From Sphagnum magellanicum (taxonomy: Eukaryota > Streptophyta > Sphagnopsida > Sphagnales > Sphagnaceae), in assembly GCA_021904315.1 (NCBI GenBank), contig CM038914.1:1488001-1552000 (forward strand): DNA of 64,000 nucleotides, in the 5' to 3' direction. The notes under the pieces were generated by a model. That model saw nothing but the letters and a program-made list of their open reading frames with translations. It made no database searches and was not told the origin of the DNA. This document shows, one piece after another, positions 22,105-33,379 of the stretch (position 1 is its first letter; each line of letters starts with the position of its first letter). The translations under genes were made by a program, and so were the position numbers.

Positions 22105-22900
22105 GAAAGTGACCAACTTTCTAGTGAATAAAAAAAATTGTTATGAACAAATAAATTCAATAATAGTTAGTTGAATTCATTAAAATTTATTTCACTAATA
22201 ATTAATTCATTAAATTAACTTCAAAGTTCATAGCTAGGTTAATTTTAAAATGTAGGTTGGGCACCTAGCCACCTAACCATTTAAACTAAGAACCTAGATT
22301 CAACTACACTAAGAACCTAGCTTTGACTAAACATTTAAAAACCTAGGTCACGTAATGCACCAACTTAAGGTGCAAATGTGAAGGTTTCATGTGTTGGTTT
22401 CATTTGTTAAGTTAGACAAAAATAATTTTTCTTTTCACTTAGCCTACCCCCTAGATGTTTAGTGACCAAAAATAGATTTGGTTGACTATTTGGTCACCAT
22501 AATTTTAATGATTGAAATTGTTTAGTCATCGAAATTGTGACAACTGAAATTATTTAATCATAGTTTTAATGATCAATTTTTTTCAATCATCGAACATTTG
22601 GTGACCAACACCCATTGAGTTTGCAATGATTGAAATAATTTTTGGTCGTTTGATTGAAATTGGATTGATCTATAGTATTGTTTTAATGACCAAGTTTAAA
22701 TCATTTTTAATCACCATTCGAGTAGGTTTTTGTAACAATTGATAATCAATCCTCCAAGCATCGAATGACAATTAAAATTAATTTGAATCACAGTTGGAAA
22801 AAAGGTTATCTTTAAAAAAAATTAATCAACCCATTTTGCTTATGTTAGGTAATAAAAGTGAAGTGTGCATTTTAAATTCACTTTTTCCTTTGAGGTGTGT
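22105..22900. other. AT-rich spacer with a degenerate AATGATTGAAAT array
   Basis: At about 22480-22760 short words TTTAATGATTGAAAT, TTTAGTCATCG and TGGTGACCAA recur in loose succession. At 22250-22350 CCTAG/ACCTAACC words recur. No gene is seen. Confidence 0.5.
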
Positions 22901-22914
22901 GGGGTAGAAGCATG

Positions 22915-22965
22915 TTTAGGTGGCTAAAGTGTGGTGTTTGGGAGTCCACAGTTTAAATGGATTGA
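22915..22965 (+). other. tRNA-like stretch followed by poly(T)
   Basis: AGGTGGCTAAAGTGTGGTG and GGGAGTCCACAGTTTAAATGG resemble worn A-box and T-arm parts of the tRNA-like stretches elsewhere. A run of about 20 T begins at 22967, a natural Pol III terminator type. The B-box word is degraded. Confidence 0.35.
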
Positions 22966-23289
22966 GTTTTTTTTTTTTTTTTTAAATGTTTTAAACAGGA
23001 TACTCAACATGTCAATTTGATCACTTTGTTAAGGTCACATGTAAACGCAATGTGGGTTTTTTTCAAATTTTAGCTTATGCACGCATAGAATTTGCATGGA
23101 AACTCAACTTAGTGTTATTTTTGTCAAGGTTTTCTTTCTTTCTTGATTTGGACATGATGTTTTGATTTCTTTCATACCATTCATGTTGAAATGTGTCAAG
23201 CTAGCCTATCTTGTATGGTTGTTGTCCTAGCTAAAATGTTTCAAGCAAGCAAAAGCAGATTGAACAAGAAATCACAAGGTTGAGGTCTT

Positions 23290-23640
23290 AATAAAACAAA
23301 CAATGGGAAGAGGTTTAGGGTAAAACAAAAAGGAAATAAGTTTAAAGATTTTATAGGTATCAATCCTTTGTATGGGAAAGTTCCCCATATTATTGCACAA
23401 GGTGTTGAGTTTATTAGTCCAAGTTGTTTTGCTGAAATTTACAACCTTAACGGGTGCATTCACGATTGGGGTACCACAACAAGAACCATGACACCCATTT
23501 TCCTATTTTTGAATCCTAAAGAAAGGACTAAGCAAAATGAATGTTCTAAGATGCAAAACAATGAAAGGGGGATATGTATGTTTAGGCTTTCAACCAATAA
23601 ATGTTATAATGAAGATTCAAATCAATTGAACAAATTTTGA
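23290..23640 (+). pseudogene. Unrecognised coding relic
   Basis: One frame is open from about 23300 through 23640 and reads GINPLYGKVPHIIAQGVEF then SPSCFAEIYNLNGC, with normal-looking amino acid use and codons unlike the AT filler around it. It ends at a TGA at 23638. I do not recognise the family. It probably belongs to the same decayed unit as the sequence at 24.06-25.19 kb. Confidence 0.35.
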
Positions 23641-24059
23641 ATGTCTTGTTCAAGTATAAACTAAAAAGGAATGTAAGACTATTTAAACATTCCAGAATGA
23701 CATACTTTCATTTGGAGTGCCAAAACCCTATTAAAAACATCAAATATTGTTTTGTTTTTTGCACCCACGTCTCCCATACTTCTTTCCAAACCTTTGGATT
23801 GTAATTTTATAATTAAAAATAATAATTTGATTTCATTCCTTTTGTGTACCCTGACCATGAATGTACCCTAGTCATCAAGGATGGTGCCCAAAAACTTTGA
23901 AGGTTTCGAAAGATTTAGAAGAGTCGGAGGTTGAAGCCTTTTTTGGTGGGCTTGTCAACAGAATTGGTTATAAGTACATGTAGTGTGGCAATCTTGAGTT
24001 GATTTATCATATAAAAAACATGGCAACCAAGTTCTTACTTGATTAATTTGCAAGAAGAA

Positions 24060-25190
24060 GGGGAGTCATGTCATGAATTGGGCCCTATTTGCAACTTGGA
24101 CGAGAAGATTATTAGTGAAAACAAGTTTTTTAGGTTTAGAACAAGAAGGCCATAACCTTGATGAGAAGGAAGGAAATTTAGATGCAAAAGAGAGCCAATA
24201 GATGACATTAAGGTTACTGCTCCAATAGAACTTGAACCAACAATGAACATTAATCAACTACTGGAATATTACACTCCAATCCAAAGTCAACTGCTAGAAG
24301 TAGAGTGCAAGTTAAACAAGTTGCTACAAATGCAACTTGAGGTTAATAAGGACTTTATGTGTCATAAAACACAATTGGATGACAAGCAATACCATTTGTG
24401 GGTGACAATGGATTCTTTGTCAAGATTGTTATTATGCATGTAAGATTTGAAAGCAAACATCAAAATATAGAAAGTCGAGTGGGATTCTATCCAAGATGGC
24501 TACTTAAGTGATGTTGTATTGGCACCTTCAGAAAGTGCACTGATCGAAGATGCATGTCTCACATCTTTTGAAACAAAAACCTATGAAGTGTTCACAACCC
24601 TAAAAATTTGGAATCTAAAGAATTTCAAATCACCAAGAAAGCAAAGGTGCAAAGAAGTGTATGTGATGCATTTGAAGAAGTGGTCGTTGAAGGTGAAGGT
24701 GACTACCCTAGAAAAGTTTCTAAAGTCAGTTAAGGAAGTCGAGCAAGCAATAGTGAAGTTTGATAGCTTGGAACGATAGTAGACTACCTTAGAAACACAT
24801 CATTGTGCAATTGAACGTGGAAAAAGAGGTTTTTCTATCCACCCAAAACCTCTTTTCCTTATTGGAGGACGCTTAGACTTAAATGACCTAGATTCAACAT
24901 GGGGGATGGGGTCTATGATTATTACATCATGTCCATTTTGTGGTAGAAAACTTTCGCCTATATGGGATTGTCAATTGGTGTTTTGTCTACATATGTATCA
25001 TTCTTGATGCATTGTGGCACACTTTTATGTTTCCACCAAATGTTTGGTGAAGGATTGGGATCATGATATTCACCCAGACTAGTGGGCAAGTTCAACTAGG
25101 ATTTCAAAACCTAAGGAAAAGTTGCAGGATCATGGTGCACATAAACGAAAAAATAGCAATCAATTTTATGATGATTTAAAGTGCAACAAG
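24060..25190 (+). pseudogene. Decayed coding sequence with a zinc-finger-like region
   Basis: Open pieces at 24243-24443 (coiled-coil-like, LLEYYTPIQSQLLEVECKLN) and 24519-24779 (Lys/Glu-rich helical) lead to 24915-25130. There a Cys-rich region reads CPFCGRKLSPIWDCQ, then CLHMYHS, stop, CIVAHF, then STKC and HPD, stop, W. The Cys/His spacing (CxxC at 24930-24941, then C, H, C, H) suggests a RING- or PHD-like zinc-binding fold. Both interior stops sit where Trp codons are plausible (TGA and TAG, each one G-to-A change from TGG). It is more likely a transposon-borne or multicopy gene than an active host gene; the family is not identified. Confidence 0.4.
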
Positions 25191-26000
25191 ATTGACACTA
25201 AAGGCAAGTTTGAAGCTTCAAATTTTTATCTCATTTTACATTTATTTTTCTCTTTGTTTGTTTTGAATGTGTTGTAAAAGTCTCCAAGTGTGGTTTATGT
25301 CTTGTAAGGAAATAGGATGCATTTGGGTGGAAATCACATGTGTTTTTGCCCATCTTCTAGACTAAGGTTAATGGTGCTTAAAACTTGAAATCCAAATGTT
25401 TGTTTACAAAATTGGATCAAGACATTAGGGTGGTGAAACTTCTACATTGTGGTGCATTGAATGTCATTAATATTGGAGTTTGTTGTAAGAGTGTAAAACA
25501 ATTGAACAATTTGGTACTTTTGTGACCTTCAAATTCTTGCAACTTTGTACTATATAGGTTGACATAATACTTATGTGGATAAAGTTGCACATTTTGTAGA
25601 CCTTGTGTACATAAAGTCCACAAAGGTTTTCTTTCAATGGAATTAGTTAGACTTATAATAATTAGCCATGACTAATTTGTGTACATGTAGTCCATTGTTT
25701 AGGTCTAGTTTTGTTTGTAGTTTCTATGATGGAATCCAAGTCCATCACTAATAACCAATGCTTCCTAGTGTCCATCATATTTTTAAATTGGCAACTCATA
25801 CTTGTCATCATTTGGATCACTTTCATTCTTTGGCCACTTCTTGTGTGAGGCTTCTAGTAATGAATATTGGTTTGTTCTATTCATCCTTAACAAATATTTT
25901 GCTTGGTGTAATAAATAGGTCATGTAGTTTTGGTTTGTTGGTTCGACTGGCCATGAATTATCCCTAGAAGCCTATCACAAGTTGTTCACAAAATCTAGAT
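25191..26000. other. Spacer, nothing recognised
   Basis: No array, TIR or long frame. Short frames at 25417-25623 (reverse) and 25758-25967 have no family signal. Confidence 0.4.
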
Positions 26001-26007
26001 CAAACAT

Positions 26008-26469
26008 TTGTATCACTATGGCATAGACTTTGTATTCCTACACATTATTTCTCGATGCCCAATATCCCATTCTAAGACTGTATTTTGCATCTATCATTTT
26101 CATTTGTCTTTGATCCATTGTCGGATACAAATGCAAGTCTTTCAGAGTTCTAGTGGCCATTTTCATAGTTCCAAACCTACACTTGCAATGGAGAATTTAT
26201 GTTTCCACCATGCCTCTTTCTCATTACATACAATTGTTGCAGATGTTTGTGTCTCTTTTGTATTTATCATTTTTTATTGCATCTATCATTTTCCTCTATC
26301 TTTGATCCACTATTGGATACAAATGCAAGTTTTTTGGAGTTCTAGTAGCCATTTTCATAGTTCCAAACCTACACTTACAATGGAGAATTTATGTTTCCAC
26401 CATGCCTCTTTTTCATTATATACAATCATTGAGGACGTTTGTGTCTTTTTTGTATTTATGATTTTTTAA
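26008..26469 (+). CDS. Doubtful open frame spanning a duplicated unit (153 codons)
   Basis: The frame consists of two near-identical 64-residue blocks, each starting CIYHF and containing SSKPTL, MENLCFHHASFS and a hydrophobic C-terminal stretch. The duplication unit is 192 bp, a multiple of three, so an open unit stays open when duplicated. Ser/His/Phe-rich composition and a lack of neighbours argue against a functional protein, but the reading frame survived in both copies despite about a dozen differences. Confidence 0.2.
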   Translation: MYHYGIDFVFLHIISRCPISHSKTVFCIYHFHLSLIHCRIQMQVFQSSSGHFHSSKPTLAMENLCFHHASFSLHTIVADVCVSFVFIIFYCIYHFPLSLIHYWIQMQVFWSSSSHFHSSKPTLTMENLCFHHASFSLYTIIEDVCVFFVFMIF

Positions 26470-26470
26470 C
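26087..26470. repeat. Tandem duplication of a 192-bp unit
   Basis: Unit 1 (26087-26278) and unit 2 (26279-26470) both begin GCATCTATCATTTTC and share CATAGTTCCAAACCTACACTT and TTTATGTTTCCACCATGCC. They differ at roughly one base in fifteen by eye. Confidence 0.9.
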
Positions 26471-27014
26471 GTCCCTCTTAGTATGCAAAATGGAAACATT
26501 TATGGTGGTCAATTACTAACGTTATATCATTTGATCATTGATAATTTATCTCAACAGTCATAACATATGTTTCCTTATTGATCTTTAATTTAATGCATAA
26601 TGTTTAAAAATGTGCCACTTAGCGCCATTGTTCATCTTGAAATTCAAAGCCATCACAAATTGTTCTTGCTAGATCTTGTTATATCTTTTACATTTAACAC
26701 ATTCACTTTCTCCTTTGTGTGAGAAATACCAATTGCATATGCGTACGCAAAAAATTTCATTCATTATTGTCCTAGTTTTGCTTCTCAATTGCAATACACA
26801 TTCAGGGTCTTATTTTTTCATGCTTTTATTATCACAAATGTCCTTCTAGTTTTCATAGAATTGTTACTAACAAAACACATTCTTATCCATAATTATAACT
26901 GAATCCATTTTATTTCAATCAAATTTCCATTGATTACATCTTATTTTTACATATAGACATTGTAAATATTGCTTGGACGACATAGTGCGATTGAATAAAC
27001 ACTATTTTATCATT

Positions 27015-27372
27015 AAGGGTTTGGGCATTGTCTTTTCCAACTATCCCACACCTCTTTTGGTTTTGGTGGTAGTCCAATCATTCGTCAATTCACAAGTGGT
27101 TGAAGGACTTTGTTTCTTTTATGTTGTGGGACCCAAGCCCACCTCCCTGGAATTGCATATAATCTTCTTTTGCAGTTTCCAATTTTTGTTACTAATAATT
27201 CACATAGGGCAAAACCAAGTCTTCATTTGATAAATCTTTGAGAAAGCTAGTAAAGTAATGTTTTGGAAGTGGCTTTTTAAGGCTTGCATGATGTTTCAAA
27301 AATTCCATCACATGTTTGAACATCACCCAATGATAATCTTTAATATCTTGTTCTATTGATTAAGGGTTTCGC
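27015..27372 (-). pseudogene. Coding relic, copy 1, C-terminal part (reverse strand)
   Basis: On the reverse strand one frame reads DYHWVMFKHVMEFLKHHASL, KKPLPKHYFTSFLKDL and, after frame changes, AIPGRWAWVPQHKRNK and RMIGLPPKPKEVWDSW. The same order and similar residues occur at 30290-30714, showing that the reading direction was once under protein constraint. The family is not recognised. Its upstream part lies at 29550-29680, beyond a TIR element that inserted at 27376. Confidence 0.5.
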
Positions 27373-27375
27373 CTT

Positions 27376-29549
27376 CACTAGAAGAAAACAAGGTTTTTGT
27401 AAATTAATCAATTTGTAATTATTTGTGACTATTTGTCACTTGCAACTAATGTTGATTATTTCTACAATTATTTTTTGGATTTGGTCATGCTTGCAACTAT
27501 ATTCCAACTAACTTGCGACTAATGTTTTCTTCATCCTTTCATTTGGAAAATTTTAACATGTTTTTCATTCAAGAAAACCCCTTTATGTACCATTAGTTGC
27601 AAATGTGTCCAAATGCATAATAGCCCTCTTGGTGTTCAAAGTGTATTATGTGTATTCTAAGGTGTATGCATTTACAATGGTGTACTAAATGTAATCTACC
27701 CATTAATATATATGATAATATATTACGATGTACATGTGTATAATATTGGTTATATATATTGATTATATTCAAGTTATGTGTAGGTTATAATTTTGTACAC
27801 AAACTATTGTTAATTTTTCAATCATAAAAAAATTCCAACAATTCAAAAATATACATATTGTAAATAATGTACAATTATTACAAAGTCATTATAATTATAG
27901 TAGTTATAATTATTTGATTATTATTGAACTTAATATTCATAATTTCTAATTTATATTTCAAATTAGTATTCAAAATATTTAGAGTAATTTTATTGTAATT
28001 AAAATCGTTGACATAATTACTGTAATTATATTAATTATTTATATTTTTTTGAATAAAAATAACATTAATATAATTAATGTATAATTATTATAAAATACTA
28101 GTAATTATTTTTTTTACACTAATTATAATACGCACATAATTTAAAATTCAGCTTATTATTATTTTAATTTTAAAAACTCAAATAAAAATATTACCAATAA
28201 AATTAAATCAATTAATTTAACTTGAAGAATTGTAAAAATTATATTCTAGTATACTAGGTCATTTAATTATGTATTTACAATACATAGTCGTTACAAAAAA
28301 TTTAATTTTAATGAAAATTTAAAATAATTATAATAAAATAATTTACTTATTATTTATTACTACATATTGATAATAAATAAATATTATTACAACATAAATT
28401 CTCACATTAATTAAAATGATAGTTCCCAATCATAAAAATTAAAAATTAAAAATATATATACATTTATTTATTTATCTATGAATTATGTATTGACATTTTG
28501 TGAGTAACTAGATAACTAGTTAATTAAATATTAATAAGAAATTAATTATTTAAGTAGTTGATAATGAATACATAATATTTGTAATGTATAGTTTATATTC
28601 TAAATATATGTTAAATTGAATCATTATTAATTAAATGATTATCTAATTATTGAATTGAGTTCTTTAGAAATTTAAAAACTAAAAACAAAAGGCATGAGGA
28701 AAGTTTAGGAGTTGCAACTTAGTTTGTGAGTAAGTTATAACTTCAAAACTTATCCCATATTGTTTGTTTTCCATTCCTATTTTGAACACTATATAAACAA
28801 AGGGGTACAATCATCCAATTACACAATAAGAAATTTATGCACATGGGATGGGCTAATTAAAAGGCTTAACCGAAAACAAAAAAAAATGTATATGCACAAT
28901 TCTAAACTACCTACCTCCCCAACCTACTTCTCTACTTAATTAGGTAAGTTACCTAGTTTGACCTATCTACCTAGGATGACCTATGTACCTAGCTACTTAA
29001 ATACCTACCCATATGAATAGGTATTTAGCTTAGGAATGTAGGATTTACCTATCTACCTTTATACTTAAGTAGATAGGTAGGTATGTAGCCTAGGTTTGTG
29101 GGCCCTACTTATGTACCTACCTAGGTACCTACCAACTTAATATTAATATTTTTTATGAAATTCATTTTTAAATGCCACATAGCATATTTACATTGGGCCA
29201 TGTGTCATCATATAAGATCATCCAAACATTTGAATTGAACATCCTAAATTATTTCAAAATAATAATAATAATAATAATAAATATTAGGATAGGTGGCAAC
29301 ACATCATTTGCCTTCAATTATGACCAAAATAATTATATTTTAGTCGCATGTGATAATACATATACAATGGAGTCAAAGCATGACCTTGTATTTGTTGATT
29401 TTTTCTTTCATCTAATACCCTTTGTTGTTTGCAACTAATATTGCATGTGATTTATTCAATGCAACTAAAGGGATTTTAATTGCAAATGTCACTTGTAACT
29501 AAAATTTAATTGTAGAAACCAGTCAAAAATACATTTTTTTCTTTTAATG
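27376..29549. mobile_element. TIR element (2174 bp) splitting a coding relic
   Basis: The left end CACTAGAAGAAAACAAGG and the right end in reverse CATTAAAAGAAAAAAATG start the inverted ends, followed on both sides by TTTTTG and subterminal TTGCAACTAAT / TTGTAACTAAA words. Flanks are CTT and TTT, a 3-bp duplication with one mismatch. The paralogous relic at 30290-30714 reads straight across this position, so it is a true insertion. The interior is extremely AT-rich (27700-28680) with a CTACC/CCTAGG segment at 28900-29140 and an (AAT)n run near 29260. No gene is present. Confidence 0.75.
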
Positions 29550-29680
29550 TTTAGTTTGTTCGTGGTAATGAATGGACCTTGTTCTTTCATCTTTTCATTT
29601 GCCCACTGCCAAGCAGCCCACTCATTTGTGTTATCCACTGTCCTTTTGTAGGTTGCCCCATTTCTTGATTTCTAATAGTC
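29550..29680 (-). pseudogene. Coding relic, copy 1, N-terminal part (reverse strand)
   Basis: The reverse strand reads DNTNEWAAWQWANEKMKEQ, which parallels AAW-stop-WASAKIDKES in copy 2 near 30690. This piece joins copy 1 at 27372 once the TIR element is left out. Confidence 0.45.
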
Positions 29681-30289
29681 CACGTAAAGGGTCAAGTTTA
29701 CTATCATCTTGAAAAAGTTGCCATGGTCTATTTGCTCAAAAATTGTGTCCAAAATTGAATGCAACAATGTGTTTTTAATCATGCATTTAATTGTTAATGG
29801 TAACTCACTAGTAATCAATGATCTATGTCATTATTTGGAACAAATCTAAGTGAAATGTTAATATTGAGTAAGGTCATTAAGTACTTGAATTAATAATATT
29901 GGGTGGGAGGATACAAATATTTTATTGAGATAATAGGAATGAAATATTCTATTAGAAGCATCATCAATGCAAATGGATAGTGATGATACTGAAAATGCAA
30001 ATAGACAATAGTGAGTGAGAAAATCTAATTAAAATTTTATTGGAAATGTAATGACAATGCAATCATTGTATGGGTCTTTTATAGGCTTTTGGTTGAGTTC
30101 CAAGGGGTGATTGGGTACTATATATGCATCCTTTGGAATTCCAAGGATTGAATGGGTACTGTATATGTGTCCTTTGGAGTTCTGAAAAATTCAGGACTTT
30201 TCAACAAGCAACTCCTATGTTCAACTTCAGCCCTATTTCATATCAAAAAAAATCTATTTAACCACAAATTATTGCCAAGAATGGCATTT
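29681..30289. other. Spacer, nothing recognised
   Basis: AT-rich sequence with AATGGGTACTATATATG and AATGGGTACTGTATATG repeated at about 30110 and 30150 (about 40-bp tandem pair). No gene. Confidence 0.4.
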
Positions 30290-30714
30290 TGGTTTCTCCT
30301 TCAATTGTTTGCATGGTTTTTTTTTCAAATGTTGTAGACATCTTGTGGTTCTGGGGTCGGGCTTATCATTCGACGATTCACAAGTTAATTTAACACTTTG
30401 TTCTTTAAATCTTGTGGCACCCGAGTTCACCTACTTGGAATTGTATTGACTCATTTACTAGGTTTCATAAATTTTGTTGATAGGAGGTTCCCAAGGGTCA
30501 CCAAATCCTTCATCAACAAATCCTTCAATAAACTTGTAAAAAAATGTTTTGTAATCAGTTTTTTCAAACTTGCCCATTATTAGAAAAAGTCCATGGCATG
30601 TGTAAATATTGCCCAATGGTAGTCTTCCATATCCTCCTTCAAAATGCTTACAATTTGTTTGAGCAATGTAAAACTTTCTTTGTCAATCTTTGCACTTGCC
30701 CATCACCATGCCGC
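30290..30714 (-). pseudogene. Coding relic, copy 2 (reverse strand)
   Basis: The reverse strand reads DYHWAIFTHAMDFF, LKKLITKHFFTSLLKDLLMK and VPQDLKNKVLN with interspersed stops. It matches copy 1 (27015-27372 joined to 29550-29680) in order and spacing. It acts as the empty-site reference for the element at 27376-29549. At 30715 it is itself cut off by the end of another TIR element. Confidence 0.5.
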
Positions 30715-30960
30715 CATTAATACAAATTTTGGGTTTTGCAACTGTTATTTGTAACTAAAATTTAGTTGCATGCGACACATGCAACTGCAAATTCATTTAA
30801 TTGCCTAAAACAAGTTGCACATGACATTCAATTGCATGTGACATTACTTATACAACATGTATATACAATGCTAATATGCATGTTCATCCATACATACTAA
30901 TCTAAATGTAGTTGCACCTTATGTGCAACTCTCCTTGCAACTACAATGTAAATAATCAAA
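30715..30960. mobile_element. Terminus of a TIR element related to the one at 27376
   Basis: CATTAATACAAATTTTGGG is followed by GCAACTGTTATTTGTAACTAAAATTTAGTTGCA, the subterminal vocabulary of the 2174-bp element. The other end is not identified; the sequence continues with TTGCAACT words to about 30950 and a GGTAGGTAG piece at 31260-31400. Confidence 0.45.
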
Positions 30961-31399
30961 GTATGACATGTGTTTAAAAATTGGATGACTTGCTTGTGGA
31001 CACATGTCATTTTTAAATTATTTTTGTGTTTTCAAAATTAAAAATTCATTGGATTAATCTTAATCATTAAGTTTTTTTGCCAATAAGATGATGACATGTG
31101 GCACACCATGGAATATTCATTGACCATTTGACACGTGTCCATTTTAAAACACTAAGTATATGGTGACATGTGGAAATTAAGGCCCACCTTTTTTATTTCT
31201 AAATATTAATTAATGAAATTTAAGTCATCTAATTTAAAGCTAAGAAAATGTTCACACGTGGTGCTTAAGTAGGTAGGTAATTATTAAACCCTACTAGGTA
31301 GGTAGGTTTACTTAGGTATGTAAGTAGGTTGAAAAGTAGCTAAGGTTAGGCTATATAGGTAGGTTTAGAATAATACTATTTTATTTTAGGTTTAACCAT

Positions 31400-31808
31400 T
31401 TTATTAGGGTTAAGCATGTTTTATTCATTCATCCCCAATGGCATTTGGTATTTGGTTAATACATACCTATTGCCCTCAGTTATATATTGTGCCAAATTAA
31501 ATTGGAAGCCAAAGGATATGGGACAAAAAATTCCATTGCAAACCTCATGAACCAACTTAATTGCACATTAGATGCAACTACTATATTAGGGTAGACCACC
31601 CCAAGGAGGGTTCCATTGCTTCTGGTGTCTAAACAAAACTTAAAACCTTGATCTTGATGCATCTAACACACAAAATCATCAAAAATGAGTTAAAAATGAG
31701 AAAATTATGAGCCCCCAAAATAAAGGGGGTCAACAACTCCAAAAAAAAAACCATTAAACACTACAAAGGCCAATTCTTAAACATCCAAAAAGTTCCTTGT
31801 ATGTTGTT
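31400..31808. other. Spacer before the 11.4-kb retrotransposon
   Basis: No coding signal. TTGTT at 31809-31813 is the left target duplication of the retrotransposon. Confidence 0.5.
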
Positions 31809-31813
31809 TTGTT

Positions 31814-32364
31814 TGTTAAGAAATGGAGATAGAGTAGTAAGCATATAGGTAAATCGATAAGCATAGACAAGTCAAGATGATAGAATAGGCAAAACAATGT
31901 GATACAATAAGCAAATCGGTATGACAATATACGTAAATTAGTATGGCAACAAATTTTTATGTCAACACAATGTAGTTGATTTGTGGCAAGTCATTTTGAT
32001 AGACAGTTTAGGTAGTTATAACCGTTTTGTGGGGAGTATAGAAGAACATTTTGACTGACTTGTTTTTTTAAAGGAATTAAATAGAAGAGTGATGAAAGGA
32101 AGGAAGGGAGATAAACATTGTAGAGCTTCATGGTTTATGGAAATATAAAGGATGTTCTTTCTTTCCTTCTAGGTGCTTGAATATTGTATGTGTAATTAAT
32201 TGAAGGAATTCCCGAACTTAGAATGGATTGAATGTTGTCTTAGTTATAGTGTTTACATGGTACTCATTTTAATGGAGTAGGACAAGGACCCAATAGTGAT
32301 ATAAAGGTAGTTAATTTATTCACAGAAAATCAAAATTAACACATACAAAATTATGTCACTAACA
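31814..32364 (+). repeat. 5' LTR of the 11.4-kb element
   Basis: Starts TGTTAAGAAATGGAG and ends TCACTAACA. A TATA-like word TATAGAAG at 32037 corresponds to a better TATAAAAAAA in the 3' LTR. Confidence 0.93.
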
Positions 32365-32366
32365 TT

Positions 32367-32384
32367 TGGCGACCATACGAGGAA
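32367..32384 (+). promoter_or_regulatory. Primer binding site
   Basis: TGGCGACCATACGAGG begins two bases after the LTR end, with the TGG that pairs with a tRNA CCA end. The priming tRNA is not identified. Confidence 0.6.
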
Positions 32385-33379
32385 TAATTCAATTCCTCGT
32401 TGGAGAAATTGGAGGACTCAAGATGTATTTCTCCAAATTCATGTGAGATTTTTCCACATTAAGTTAATGGAAATTGAAGAAGGTAAAGTGGAAATTGATG
32501 AAATTGATTCGGGATTTTGCTTAATACATGTTCTTTATAGGGTATTACCTTGTGGATACACATATTTGATGGGTGCTTATAGAATTGAAAGAAAACATAG
32601 TAGAGTGAATAAGATGATTGTTTTGGGGGCCAAACAAGTATTAATTTTTCCAAATTTATTAACTTATTACAAATAAGACATGGCAAAATCAATGATACTT
32701 CTAAATTATTATGATAATGTGTATGAAGGATATTATGAAAAATGGTAGATTATGATCCTTGTTGAAATAGAAGATGAATAGATGAAAGAAATTATAATTG
32801 TAGAAGAAGTTAAACAAATATTAAGAATAAACTATAATTATGGGTGGAATTTTCAAAATTAAGAACATACACTAAGGAATGCACCAAAATTGGATGAATG
32901 GGTAATTTTAAAAAGAAATTTAAAACATTACCAAAAAAGTACAAGAATTGATTATTAAGAAAATACATGGTGGTATTAAGATGTGGTGTATACAACATAA
33001 CTCATAGATTATTAATGCTACAAAATTGAAAAAATATAAAAAATGGTTACCATTAATTGTATGCATAATCACACTAATTCCTATAAAGAAAGTTTTTGCA
33101 ACGCATCATTCAATTGAGTTCTTGGACAAAAAGAGAATTTACTAGACCCAACATTAATGCATTAATAAAAAAATGGATGCCAGGTGATATGTTTTGGGCA
33201 CCTAGGTGTATGGGTTTTGAATATGTTAAGAGATAAAGAGGGAATGAGAAACACATATTTGAAATAATTGAATTAGAAGGATTTTAGTCTATAGTCATGA
33301 TTCCAAAATTGTATGGGGTTTAAAAGAAAATTGGGAGTAACAGTAAAAATGGTTATAGAAAATAAACAAGAATTTATGT
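32385..33379 (+). other. Leader and unrecognised 5' open frame of the 11.4-kb element
   Basis: An open frame at 32353-32676 (107 codons) starts within the primer binding site region and encodes WRNWRTQDVFLQIHVRFF, with no family signal. The stretch to 33.37 kb is Asn/Lys-rich with many stops. It could be a decayed N-terminal part of gag. Confidence 0.35.
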
